DNA from: Permianibacter fluminis
GTDB lineage: Bacteria > Pseudomonadota > Gammaproteobacteria > Enterobacterales > Permianibacteraceae
DNA: 64,000 nt
Direction: 5' to 3'
Assembly (NCBI RefSeq): GCF_013179735.1
Contig: NZ_JABMEG010000001.1
Location: 806,001-870,000, forward strand
Shown here piece by piece: positions 25,996 to 34,587 of the stretch; position 1 is the first letter of the stretch, and each line of letters opens with the position of its first letter. The notes beneath the pieces were generated by a model. It was given only the letters and a program-made list of their open reading frames with translations, did no database searches and had not been told where the DNA came from. The position numbers and the translations under genes were made by a program.

Positions 25996-27162
25996 ATGGC
26001 CGAGTTGTTGACCCGGGCCGTCGCCCCGGGCGAAGTGATCTTTCGCGAAGGCGATCTCGCCGATTGCGCCTACATCGTCACCGAAGGCGCCATCGAAATT
26101 CACACCGGCAGCGGCAGTGGCGAACGCTGCGTTGCGGTGATTGGTGCCGGCGAGCTGCTCGGTGAAATGGCCATGCTCGATAACGCGCCGCGCTCCGCCA
26201 CGGCCGTCGCGCTGGCACCGACAATACTCACGGTTATTGATCGCAGCCAGCTCATCACCCGCCTTGCTTCCGCCGACCCGGTCTTGCATCTCTTGCTCAA
26301 AGTGCTGCTCAACCGGCTGCGCGGTCAGCTGCATGACGAACCCGCACAAAGCGAACATCCCGCCTCGGTCGTGCAGGACGCCGTGCTCGAACGCATCCGG
26401 CTGGAAAACGAATTGAAAGCCGGGCTCGGTGCCGGCGAAATGCGCCTGCATCTGCAACCGATCGCCGACGCCAACAGCCGGCGCATACACGGTTTTGAAT
26501 CGCTGGTGCGCTGGCAACATCCGCAGCGCGGCATGGTTCGGCCGGATCTGTTTATCAAAGTCGCCGAAGAGTCCGGCTTGATCATTCCGCTGGGTCGCTG
26601 GATTTTGCGCGAGGCCTGTCTGGCGTCACTGCGGCTGGATCGGGAAGCCAACAGCGCCGACGTGCACGGTAAAGATGCGTTTATCAGTGTCAACGTTTCG
26701 ACCGGGCAATTTCACGATCCGGAATTCATACCGATGCTGGCCGCCACGCTGCAGGAAACCGGGCTCAACCCGCACCGCCTGAAACTCGAGATCACCGAAA
26801 GCGTGCTGACCAATGCCGAAGCCGCCAAGAAATGGATCGACGACTGCAAGGCACTAGGCGTCCGCATTGCGCTCGATGATTTCGGCACCGGCTATTCCTC
26901 ACTCAGCTATCTGCACGAATTCAACATCGACACGCTGAAAATCGATCAGAGTTTTGTCCGTCGCATGTTGCAGGACGAACGCAGCGCCCATATCGTCGCC
27001 ACCATCATCACGCTCGGCAAATTGCTTGGCATGGAGATCATCACCGAAGGGGTCGAAACCGAAGATCACCTGCAGCGGCTGGCCGCGCTTGGCTGCGACT
27101 ATGCCCAAGGCTATCTGATCGCACGGCCGGCCTCGATCGACAGCTATTTCGAACGGGTTTGA
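25996..27162 (+). CDS. Cyclic nucleotide-binding EAL phosphodiesterase
   Basis: 388 residues from ATG 25996, with AGGA upstream. The N-terminal cyclic nucleotide-binding domain (about 5-115; GEVIFREGDLADCAYIV, GELLGEMAMLDNAPRSATAVA) is followed by an EAL domain (about 130-388). Catalytic residues are present: ESL at the E-A-L position, NVSTGQF, EITES, DDFGTGYSSL, KIDQSFV and EGVE. It should hydrolyse c-di-GMP under control of a cyclic nucleotide. A TATACT -10 box lies at 25884-25889. A long hairpin follows its stop. Confidence 0.9.
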   Translation: MAELLTRAVAPGEVIFREGDLADCAYIVTEGAIEIHTGSGSGERCVAVIGAGELLGEMAMLDNAPRSATAVALAPTILTVIDRSQLITRLASADPVLHLLLKVLLNRLRGQLHDEPAQSEHPASVVQDAVLERIRLENELKAGLGAGEMRLHLQPIADANSRRIHGFESLVRWQHPQRGMVRPDLFIKVAEESGLIIPLGRWILREACLASLRLDREANSADVHGKDAFISVNVSTGQFHDPEFIPMLAATLQETGLNPHRLKLEITESVLTNAEAAKKWIDDCKALGVRIALDDFGTGYSSLSYLHEFNIDTLKIDQSFVRRMLQDERSAHIVATIITLGKLLGMEIITEGVETEDHLQRLAALGCDYAQGYLIARPASIDSYFERV

Positions 27163-27168
27163 ATCGCA

Positions 27169-27230
27169 GACAGCCTAACCGAGTGGCCGGCCGCAGGGCT
27201 GACAGCAGCCGGCCACTCGGTTAGGCTGTC
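27169..27230. repeat. 23-bp perfect inverted repeat after the EAL gene
   Basis: GACAGCCTAACCGAGTGG plus CCGGC (27169-27191) and its exact complement (27208-27230) surround a 16-nt loop. There is no T-run, so it is more likely a stem that stabilises or attenuates the transcript than a simple terminator. The arms contain GCCTAAC and GTTAGGC, the same heptamers as integron core sites. Confidence 0.75.
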
Positions 27231-27268
27231 GGCGCCGGAATGGACCGGTCTGCCGAGCAGGAAGCATT

Positions 27269-28393
27269 GTGGAATCCCTGGTTTTTTCTCCCGCCACCCA
27301 ATCGGATATCGGCAAGCGCGCTGGCGTGCTCGCCGGTCTGCTTGGCGTCATTTGCGTACTGGCCGAATTCTGTTTTCTGTTTCCGGACCTGTTGGTGGTC
27401 CGCGATGCCTTGCCGTTTTACCGGGCCAATATCGGTGCGCTGCGGCTGACGCTGCACATCCTGATCATTTTGACCTTTGTCTGCGGTCTGGTCAGCGTGC
27501 TGTATCTGCGCTCAAAAGCACACGGCGTAATCGGCATTGCGCTGGCCATGGTGGCGACCCTGCTCGGCGGCAGCGAAGCCGAGCCGATTGTCACCGGTAG
27601 CCGGCGGTTCAGCGCTGGTCTGGATTATTTTTTGCTGGAGCTGCTCATTCTCGGTTTGCTGTTCATTCCGATGGAGCGGCTGTGGACGCTGCGCGAACAG
27701 AAAATTTTCCGGCTCGGTTGGCAAACCGATTTGAAGCATTTCTTCATCAGCCACGCTGGCGTGCAGCTGATTTCCTTTGCCACGCTGATACCGGTGCAAG
27801 TGTTCTTTGCCTGGGTGGTGAAGTTTGATTTTCAGCAGCTGGTGCAGGCGCAGCCGGTCTGGCTGCAATTCATCGAAATCCTGTTTTTTGTCGATTTGGT
27901 CAGCTACTGGGTACACCGCGCCTTTCACCAGATTCCGTGGTTGTGGAAATTCCATGCCATTCACCACTCCAGTTTGCACATGGATTGGTTGGCGGGTTCC
28001 CGTACCCATCTGGTTGATGTGCTGGTCAACCGCTGTCTCGGTTTCGTGCCGATTTTCATTCTGGGATTTTCACCGGCAGCGATTTATGCCTATCTGGTGT
28101 TTGTGTCGTTTCACGCGGTTTACATCCACGCCAATGTCAATCATCGCTGGCCGTATCTGTGTCACGTGATCGCGACGCCGGAATTCCATCACTGGCACCA
28201 CACATCGGACGAAGAAGGCATCGACAAGAATTTTGCCGTGTTCCTGGCCTTCATCGATCGGATCTTTGGCACCAAGCATCTGCCGGATTACTGGCCGCAG
28301 CGTTACGGCACCACCAAATTCCAGCCACCGGAAAGCTGGTGGGGGCAATTCACCTATCCGTTCAAACGTCAGGACGAGACACCCTACGGCTGA
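27269..28393 (+). CDS. Sterol desaturase/fatty acid hydroxylase family membrane protein
   Basis: 374 residues from GTG 27269 with AGGAAG nearby. Several membrane segments fill the first half (about 20-170). The di-iron histidine clusters are in order: HRAFH, HAIHHSS and EFHHWHHTSDE, characteristic of this superfamily, which hydroxylates or desaturates lipids. Bacterial members modify hopanoids, sterols or ornithine lipids; which one applies here is unknown. Two GC-rich hairpins follow the stop. Confidence 0.88.
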   Translation: MESLVFSPATQSDIGKRAGVLAGLLGVICVLAEFCFLFPDLLVVRDALPFYRANIGALRLTLHILIILTFVCGLVSVLYLRSKAHGVIGIALAMVATLLGGSEAEPIVTGSRRFSAGLDYFLLELLILGLLFIPMERLWTLREQKIFRLGWQTDLKHFFISHAGVQLISFATLIPVQVFFAWVVKFDFQQLVQAQPVWLQFIEILFFVDLVSYWVHRAFHQIPWLWKFHAIHHSSLHMDWLAGSRTHLVDVLVNRCLGFVPIFILGFSPAAIYAYLVFVSFHAVYIHANVNHRWPYLCHVIATPEFHHWHHTSDEEGIDKNFAVFLAFIDRIFGTKHLPDYWPQRYGTTKFQPPESWWGQFTYPFKRQDETPYG

Positions 28394-28416
28394 GTGACGC
28401 GTCGTCACCTCAGCTC

Positions 28417-28514
28417 GCGCCGCCACGATCTTGTTGTCGTGCGGCGCCGCTGGCTGGCAGCGCCAACGACGCCAGCGTGAACCGGCCCGCATCCTCACTG
28501 TGCGCCGGTTCACG
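28417..28514 (+). terminator. Pair of GC-rich hairpins
   Basis: Stem 1 at 28417-28448 pairs GCGCCGCCACGA with TCGTGCGGCGC, one bulge. Stem 2 pairs CGTGAACCGGC (28476-28486) with GCCGGTTCACG (28504-28514). They lie between the hydroxylase gene and the next start. Neither has a long T-run, so termination is likely but not certain. Confidence 0.45.
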
Positions 28515-28660
28515 TTCTGACCTATTGCGCGGCAGATGTGCCGCTGCGTGTGACTGCAATCACTCCATTGCCGAGCCGGCGTCCTTACAGTGACCACCAT
28601 GGCCGGCACCTTCTGCCCTTCTTCGTCACCCGACTGGTGACGCCGGCCAAGGAGTGAATC

Positions 28661-29314
28661 ATGAAACGCGCCCTGATCGGTCTGTTGCTGTCGACCCTAG
28701 CCCTGTCGACCCTGACCCAGCCGGTGCTCGCCGCTACCCAAGCGAGCTGCCAGGTGGCCGAGCAACAGGACCCGAAAGCCCTGATCAATCTGTTCCTGAG
28801 CCAGGAAGTGGCAGCCAGCCCGCGTGGTGATTACGTCAAATGGGACAATCCTGCGCCGGCCTACAAGGGTAGCGAATACCTCTACCCCATCGAAGCGCCG
28901 AAGCTGGAGCTCGACAGCCTGACCGTGGTCAGCAAGTTCGCCATCAAGGAAGTCAAAGCCAAAGGCAATGAAGCGACCGTCATGGTCGAGCTGTTCACCA
29001 TTGCCGACCTCTGGCGGCCGAAAGGCCGGGAAGACGACGCCTTCGGTCGCCGGGTCACCGAAATTGGCGAGCCGATGCTGCAGAGCTACAAACTGCGGCG
29101 CGAACAGGGCTGCTGGGTGCTGATTGACCCGCCGAAGCCGGCTGTGCAGGCCGCGACCGTGCTGAGCTATCTCGAGCAGATGCTGACCGCCAACCGCAAT
29201 CAGACCGCAGAAGAAGCCACGCCGGAAACCCGCAAACGGGTTTACCTGCTGGAACGTGAAGTGCCAATGCTGAAAAGCCTGATCCGCAAATACGCCCCGG
29301 GGCTGGGGGTCTGA
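28661..29314 (+). CDS. Exported hypothetical protein
   Basis: 217 residues with a clear signal peptide (about 1-24, VLAAT cleavage). AAGGAGTGAATC precedes the ATG. The mature protein has a basic C-terminus and a repeated TVVSKFAIKEVKAKGNEA-type beta strand pattern of a small envelope domain I do not recognise. Two cysteines (CQVA near the start, GCWVL near residue 148) could form a disulphide. Likely periplasmic. A terminator follows at 29383. Confidence 0.75.
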   Translation: MKRALIGLLLSTLALSTLTQPVLAATQASCQVAEQQDPKALINLFLSQEVAASPRGDYVKWDNPAPAYKGSEYLYPIEAPKLELDSLTVVSKFAIKEVKAKGNEATVMVELFTIADLWRPKGREDDAFGRRVTEIGEPMLQSYKLRREQGCWVLIDPPKPAVQAATVLSYLEQMLTANRNQTAEEATPETRKRVYLLEREVPMLKSLIRKYAPGLGV

Positions 29315-29382
29315 AGCTGGCGCACTGAGCCGACGAATCCGCTGCTGCGAGACGCCGTGCAGCCATTTCGTTAAGTGATTTT

Positions 29383-29418
29383 CGACGCCGGCCTCACCCA
29401 CCCGGTCGGCGTCATTTT
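29383..29418 (+). terminator. Rho-independent terminator
   Basis: GACGCCG (29384-29390) and CGGCGTC (29407-29413) pair, followed by ATTTTTATC. It ends the exported-protein transcript. Confidence 0.65.
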
Positions 29419-29453
29419 TATCGCGCTTCCCTTGGCGCTAGCCAGCGCCTGCT

Positions 29454-30410
29454 TTATCCGCTCGGGTACTGTCCCTCAGCCACCGGTTCTTGAATCGGTG
29501 GCTTTTTTATTGCCGCACGATTGTCTGGACTAATTGATTGCTTGGGCTCTTGGCTCGGCGCCAGCCACAGCGTTTTGTCAGCCAATGGGGTTTGCTCCGG
29601 CAACAACGGATTGTGGAGTCGCAACAGCCGGCGATCCGGCTGATTGAGCAAGCTCAGAGCTTCCCGCATGGCCGGATGCTGGCGGAACAGCGCATCAAAA
29701 CTGCCGTCGGCCAGGGCGCGGCGCAATCCCGCTTCCAGGCGTTTTGCCAGCGCGTCGTTGTCCTTGTTGACGAAGAAATACATCGCGCTCGGGTAATACA
29801 GCAGCAGCCGGCGCTCCAGCGCCAGATTCAGTTCCGCATGCTGGCGCAGTTCGGCAGGGGCCTCCGAAACGCCGCGCGGAAAATAATCGAAGCGGCCGAG
29901 TGCCAGCATCTGAAAGGAACTGGCGTAATTGGAGTTGGTTTCCACGTGCAGGCCATTGGCGCGCAAAATGGTGGTGTCAGGCCAATCATGGCCCTGACCG
30001 GCCACCAGTGTGGCCAAATCGGCCAGTGACTGCACGGCATCAAAGCGCGCCTGTTCGCCGGCGCGGATCAGCAGCACCCGGCACCCATACAAACCCTTTT
30101 CCAGCGGAATGCGGATGGGCCGCAATTGCTGTTCGCGCTCACGCGAGGTGATGGTCCAGACCACCTCGACGCCGCGATTGCGGATCAAGGAATCCAGCGC
30201 CCGATCCTGTTGCATGCCTACGGCCGCCGCTTCCAGCAGGTAGTCGCCGTGACTGCGCCGGGTCTTTGCCAGCGCGAGCTCAAGCAGGCTCAGAAAATAA
30301 TCGCTGCGGGAATCCGTTACCGCTTCCTGGCGTGGATAGCGGATCCGCGTTTCGGCGGCGTCGGTGGCGCTGATAGTCAGCGCAAGGATCAGGAACTGCA
30401 GCAGGCGCAT
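29454..30410 (-). CDS. Periplasmic substrate-binding-like protein (SBP family 3)
   Basis: 318 residues with a signal peptide (about 1-18). The body resembles type 2 periplasmic binding proteins (IRIPLEKGLYGCRVLLIRAGEQ, SLADLATLVAGQ, FQMLALGRFDYFPRG, LYYPSAMYFFVNKDN). No ABC transporter genes adjoin, so it may be a stand-alone sensor-like or lytic-regulator-like binding protein. The C-terminal tail (about 285-318) is proline-rich and basic and contains a terminator-like stem on the opposite strand. Confidence 0.75.
   Translation of the reverse strand: MRLLQFLILALTISATDAAETRIRYPRQEAVTDSRSDYFLSLLELALAKTRRSHGDYLLEAAAVGMQQDRALDSLIRNRGVEVVWTITSREREQQLRPIRIPLEKGLYGCRVLLIRAGEQARFDAVQSLADLATLVAGQGHDWPDTTILRANGLHVETNSNYASSFQMLALGRFDYFPRGVSEAPAELRQHAELNLALERRLLLYYPSAMYFFVNKDNDALAKRLEAGLRRALADGSFDALFRQHPAMREALSLLNQPDRRLLRLHNPLLPEQTPLADKTLWLAPSQEPKQSISPDNRAAIKKPPIQEPVAEGQYPSG
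29478..29508 (+). terminator. Plus-strand terminator inside the SBP gene 3' end
   Basis: AGCCACCG and CGGTGGCT pair around a 10-nt loop, followed by six T. It reads as a second plus-strand terminator lying within the last codons of the convergent gene. Confidence 0.65.
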
Positions 30411-30633
30411 GGTCGCTTGCCCCGGGTTGCCGGCACAAAATCAGACGGATGCGTTGCAGTATAGGTAAACCGCCGGTGCCGGGATGTACGGTGGTACTCG
30501 ATCGATTCCGGAATCCGCTTGCTCCGACCTCCGCCCGGGCCTAGAATTGCGCACTTTTTCGCCAGCCCAGTCCGGTTCGTCGCTATCGCCGTCCCGCTGC
30601 TGCTGGCACGCCGCCGTCCGCAGGAATCGCCGC

Positions 30634-31998
30634 ATGTCCGATATCGTCAAACCCACTGCCACTGCCACCGATAAAGCTGGCGGCAAAACTGCTACCGGTA
30701 AGGTCGGCTTTGTCAGCCTCGGTTGCCCGAAGGCGCTGGTCGATTCCGAGCGCATCCTGACCCAGTTGAAAACTGAAGGCTACGAGATCGTCCCGACCTA
30801 CAAAGACGCCGATGTGGTGGTGGTCAACACCTGCGGGTTCATCGATGCCGCCGAACAGGAATCGCTGGATGCCATTGGCGAAGCGTTGAAAGAAAACGGC
30901 AAAGTCATCGTTACCGGTTGTCTCGGCGCGAAAGCAGAAAAGATCACCAACGTGCACCCGAAGGTGTTGTCGGTTTCCGGCCCGCAAGCGTATGAAGCGG
31001 TGATGGGCGCCGTCCACGATGTGGTGCCACCGAAGCACGATCCGTTTATCGATCTGGTGCCGCCACAAGGCATCAAGCTGACACCGAAACATTACGCGTA
31101 CCTAAAAATTTCCGAAGGCTGCAATCACCGCTGCGCGTTCTGCATCATTCCGTCGATGCGTGGCGATCTGGTGTCGCGACCGATCGGCGATGTGATGACG
31201 GAAGCGGAAAATCTGGCCAAGGCCGGGGTCAAGGAATTGCTGGTGATTTCGCAAGACACCAGCGCCTACGGTGTCGACACCAAGTATCGCACCGGCTTCT
31301 GGAATGGCCGTCCGCTGAAAACCAAAATGAAAGATTTGTGCGAAGCGCTGGCCGAGCTCGGCATCTGGGTGCGCTTGCATTACGTTTATCCGTATCCGCA
31401 TGTCGACGAGATCATTCCGTTGATGGCGGCCGGCAAAATCCTGCCTTACCTCGACATTCCGTTTCAGCACGGCAGCCCGCGCGTACTGAAACTGATGAAG
31501 CGTCCGGCGCACGCCGAAAACACGCTGGAGCGGATCAAGGCCTGGCGGGCGATCTGTCCGGAGCTGGTCATTCGCTCGACCTTTATTGTCGGCTTCCCCG
31601 GCGAGACTGAAGACGATTTCCAGATTCTGCTCGACTGGCTCAAAGAAGCGCAGCTCGATCGGGTTGGCTGTTTCAAATACTCGCCGGTCGAAGGCGCCAC
31701 CGCCAACGAGCTGCCGGACCCGGTGCCGGAAGACATCAAAGAAGAACGCTGGCAGCGCTTCATGGCGGTTGCGGCGGAAATCTCCCGGCAGAAACTGGCA
31801 GCGAAAATCGGCAAGACCATCACCGTGCTGGTCGACGAAGTGGATGACGAAGGCGCGATTGCCCGGTCCATGGCCGACGCCCCGGAGATCGATGGCAAGG
31901 TCTATATCGATAGTACTGATCTGAAACCAGGTCAGCTGGTGCAAGTCGTCATCGACGATGCCGACGATTACGATCTGTACGCCTCGGTCGATAGGTAA
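30634..31998 (+). CDS. rimO: Ribosomal protein uS12 methylthiotransferase
   Basis: 454 residues from ATG 30634 with AGGAA upstream. The N-terminal MTTase domain (about 24-130; [29 protein letters not shown]) holds an iron-sulphur cluster. The radical SAM domain has the CNHRCAFC motif (CxxxCxxC), and the TRAM domain closes the protein. RimO adds a methylthio group to an aspartate of S12. Longer frame upstream to 30484 has no similarity. Confidence 0.95.
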   Translation: MSDIVKPTATATDKAGGKTATGKVGFVSLGCPKALVDSERILTQLKTEGYEIVPTYKDADVVVVNTCGFIDAAEQESLDAIGEALKENGKVIVTGCLGAKAEKITNVHPKVLSVSGPQAYEAVMGAVHDVVPPKHDPFIDLVPPQGIKLTPKHYAYLKISEGCNHRCAFCIIPSMRGDLVSRPIGDVMTEAENLAKAGVKELLVISQDTSAYGVDTKYRTGFWNGRPLKTKMKDLCEALAELGIWVRLHYVYPYPHVDEIIPLMAAGKILPYLDIPFQHGSPRVLKLMKRPAHAENTLERIKAWRAICPELVIRSTFIVGFPGETEDDFQILLDWLKEAQLDRVGCFKYSPVEGATANELPDPVPEDIKEERWQRFMAVAAEISRQKLAAKIGKTITVLVDEVDDEGAIARSMADAPEIDGKVYIDSTDLKPGQLVQVVIDDADDYDLYASVDR

Positions 31999-32028
31999 TT
32001 CGCGTGACCTATAGCATCCATATACATC

Positions 32029-32059
32029 AGTAGTCACTCGAAGCTTGCGAGTGACTACT
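32029..32059. terminator. Hairpin terminator between rimO and serine hydrolase
   Basis: AGTAGTCACTCG and CGAGTGACTACT form a perfect 12-bp stem with loop AAGCTTG. It overlaps the stop of the convergent gene. Confidence 0.7.
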
Positions 32060-33167
32060 TTGGTGTAGTTAGTTGCGCGCTAAATGCGGGTATGACAAAT
32101 TGCTTCAACATTTCCAGTGGACCACGAAATAAGTCATATCGGTCAAAGTTGGTCGCGGTGGTAACGAATACCAATTGCAAGGTTGGTACAACAAAAATGG
32201 CTTGCCCACCATTGCCGAGTGCATAAAAAATCTTTTCTCGTTTACCATTGATGTCGACGCCGGATATCCACCAGAAATAGCCGTAGCCAGTTCCTGGTGG
32301 CATGCCAGCAAACTGCCACTTCACGCTAGTCGATTCTTCAACCCAGCTTTTCGGCAGCAGCCGTTTGCCGTTCCAGGCACCACCGCTCAAATACAGTTGA
32401 CCAAATTTAATCAAGTCGCGACTCGTCAATCGAAACAAGCTGCTGCGGTCCCCTATCTTCATGGGCCGGAACAAAACCATTCGTAAAAAATCAGTGGTTT
32501 CCCTATGCGCAAGCCCAGACAACAGGCCATCAATGATTACTGGAGCTGCATCATTGTAGGCAAACACGGTGCCAGGCATATTTGCCAGCGGCAGATTCAG
32601 GGCGCGTTGCCATATCGGTATCTCGAGCTTACTTTGCCACGGCATGGTTGACGCGAACAGGCGGCTACCACAAGGATTGGTCGGACTTGACATATCCTCA
32701 CAGGCAAGACCAGCCGTCATTGTCATAACGTGAGCAAACGTCATTAGTCGCTTTTCAGGGTGTGGATTGTCGAAGCGGCTTGCGTGTTCAAAAACCTCAT
32801 AGACAGACACATCCACACTCGGAATTAACTTGAGCGAAACTGCAGCGCCATAACCTGCGGAAAGTAGACTCTTGGTCAGTGAACGGAGCTCATGGGGCTT
32901 GTCCCATTGGTTGCCGCGGAAATAGCTCTCCAGCACCAACTTGTTGTCTTTTAAGATAAGCAGACTGTCGACCGCGCCCCATGTTCCCTTAGCGGCTTCG
33001 TTGATGAGATTGGTCAACATGGCAGGACTATTCGCAAGTGACTCCGCCTTCGCGGTGTCCAAGCCATCCTGGCGAAACTTTGGTGCCTGTGCTTCGTTCA
33101 ACGGAGTTGAGACACAGGCTGCTAAGGGAAAAAGTGCCAGAAAAAGCAATAAACTTCTTGAGCCCAT
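32055..33167 (-). CDS. Lipoprotein serine hydrolase (class C beta-lactamase family)
   Basis: 370 residues from ATG 33167. A lipoprotein signal (LLLFLALFPLAAC, cysteine about residue 18) is followed by a beta-lactamase/D-Ala-D-Ala-peptidase fold: SLTK at 96-99 (S-x-x-K), YND (Y-x-N) and the GNGGQAIF block near the C-terminus in the K-T-G position region. The nucleophile and base are present, so it is probably active on ester or peptide bonds. A TTG at 33209 would hide the lipobox start. Base composition is lower in G+C than the core, and the gene is convergent with rimO. Confidence 0.82.
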   Translation of the reverse strand: MGSRSLLLFLALFPLAACVSTPLNEAQAPKFRQDGLDTAKAESLANSPAMLTNLINEAAKGTWGAVDSLLILKDNKLVLESYFRGNQWDKPHELRSLTKSLLSAGYGAAVSLKLIPSVDVSVYEVFEHASRFDNPHPEKRLMTFAHVMTMTAGLACEDMSSPTNPCGSRLFASTMPWQSKLEIPIWQRALNLPLANMPGTVFAYNDAAPVIIDGLLSGLAHRETTDFLRMVLFRPMKIGDRSSLFRLTSRDLIKFGQLYLSGGAWNGKRLLPKSWVEESTSVKWQFAGMPPGTGYGYFWWISGVDINGKREKIFYALGNGGQAIFVVPTLQLVFVTTATNFDRYDLFRGPLEMLKQFVIPAFSAQLTTPK

Positions 33168-33493
33168 AAGAAAGACTGACCAAACCTGACCGAGCCACGA
33201 CTCTGTCAATCGGCTTCAAATGTAACAAGCAAAGTATTACCGGCAATTTTGGGTATTATTCCGACGAGGTAAACCTAACTGCACAGAATGTGGTGAGCAT
33301 TAGTAATGCTGACAAAGCCCTGCCTTGGAGGGATCCAGCCTTGATATGCGGCAGCCGCATACTGTCGCGGCTAAAACATCTGGTAACAAATCCGGGCTGC
33401 TCATTTGCCGGTATTAAGTGCTGCGGCAAGACGAACGGTCAGTTTCCATTCGTATAATTCGCCGGTTTTCTTTCCCGAGCACGAGTCTGTCCG
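33168..33493. other. AT-rich intergenic region with a palindrome
   Basis: 326 bases, no supported gene. A 15-bp palindrome AGCATTAGTAATGCT lies at 33296-33310, between the divergent serine hydrolase and RND pump genes; it could be an operator for either. Otherwise nothing seen. Confidence 0.35.
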
Positions 33494-34573
33494 ATGAACA
33501 AGCAAATCCCTCTATACGTGCTTCTAGCCGGCCTGACCGTTTATGCCGGCTCGCTGTGGTGGCGGGGTGGCGGCGGTGATGGCGCCGGCAAGGAGCGTCC
33601 ACCCGTGCCGGTGACGCTGATGGCGGCGACCATGCGGCCGATGGGCGATGTGGTGACGGCGCTCGGTACCGCCGAGGCGCGCGAAGGTGTGGTGATCACG
33701 GCCGAGCAGGCCGGGCTGGTCGAGCAAATCCATTTTCGCGATGGCGACACGGTCGGCAAAGGACAGCTGCTGATCACGCTGCACGATGATGAGCAACAAG
33801 CCAAACTGCGCGAGGCCGAGGCCAAGCTGCTTGATCAGCGCAATCAATTTGCCCGCCTGCAAAATCTGGCCAAAGAGCAGGCGGTGGCGCGTTCGACGCT
33901 GGACGAGCGCGAATCGACCCTGAAAGTTGCGGAAGCGCAGCTGGCGGTTGCCCGCGCCGATCTCGACAAGCGCTACATTCGGGCGCCATTTGCTGGCGTA
34001 CTGGGGGCGCGCCAAGTGTCACCGGGGGCGCTGGTGACGCCCGGCATGCAGATCACCACGCTGGATGACATCAGCACGGTCAAAGTGGAATTCACGGTGC
34101 CCGAAACCCTGGCCAGCTTTGTTCGCCGCGGCATGTCGCTGAATGCCCACAGCGCGGCGCTTGGTGACAAGCCGTTCATCGGTAAACTGAGTCACGTTGA
34201 TACCCGCATCAATCCCAGCACGCGCACACTCAGCCTGCGCGCAGAAATCGACAATCCGCAACGTGATTTGAAACCCGGCATGTTGATCGATCTGCAAATC
34301 AGCCGTGACGAGGGTGAAGCCTTGTCGGTGCCGGAAGGGGCGTTGCTGAGCGTTGCCAACCAGCATTTCGTTTATCTGGTCAATGGCGATAACGTTGCCC
34401 ATCAAACCGCCGTGCAAACGGGCCGTCGCCGGGTCGGTTTTGTCGAGGTGCTGGCCGGTCTCAAAAACGGCGACCAGGTGGTGGTTGAAGGCATCCACAA
34501 AGTTCGCGACGGTCAGAAGGTGGCGCCGGTAGCCGGCGTGCCGGCGGCAGATGCCGCCACGCACGCGTCGTAA
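33494..34573 (+). CDS. RND efflux periplasmic adaptor (MFP)
   Basis: 359 residues. An N-terminal membrane anchor (about 6-24, YVLLAGLTVYAG) is followed by the lipoyl/barrel-sandwich domain (ITAEQAGLVEQIHFRDGDTVGKG), the alpha hairpin (about 90-150), the second lipoyl half (YIRAPFAGVLGARQVSPG) and a beta-barrel (VKVEFTVPE). It links an inner-membrane RND pump to an outer-membrane channel. The pump gene follows after 14 nt; no outer-membrane factor is adjacent. Confidence 0.92.
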   Translation: MNKQIPLYVLLAGLTVYAGSLWWRGGGGDGAGKERPPVPVTLMAATMRPMGDVVTALGTAEAREGVVITAEQAGLVEQIHFRDGDTVGKGQLLITLHDDEQQAKLREAEAKLLDQRNQFARLQNLAKEQAVARSTLDERESTLKVAEAQLAVARADLDKRYIRAPFAGVLGARQVSPGALVTPGMQITTLDDISTVKVEFTVPETLASFVRRGMSLNAHSAALGDKPFIGKLSHVDTRINPSTRTLSLRAEIDNPQRDLKPGMLIDLQISRDEGEALSVPEGALLSVANQHFVYLVNGDNVAHQTAVQTGRRRVGFVEVLAGLKNGDQVVVEGIHKVRDGQKVAPVAGVPAADAATHAS

Positions 34574-34587
34574 CGGAGGGCAAATCC

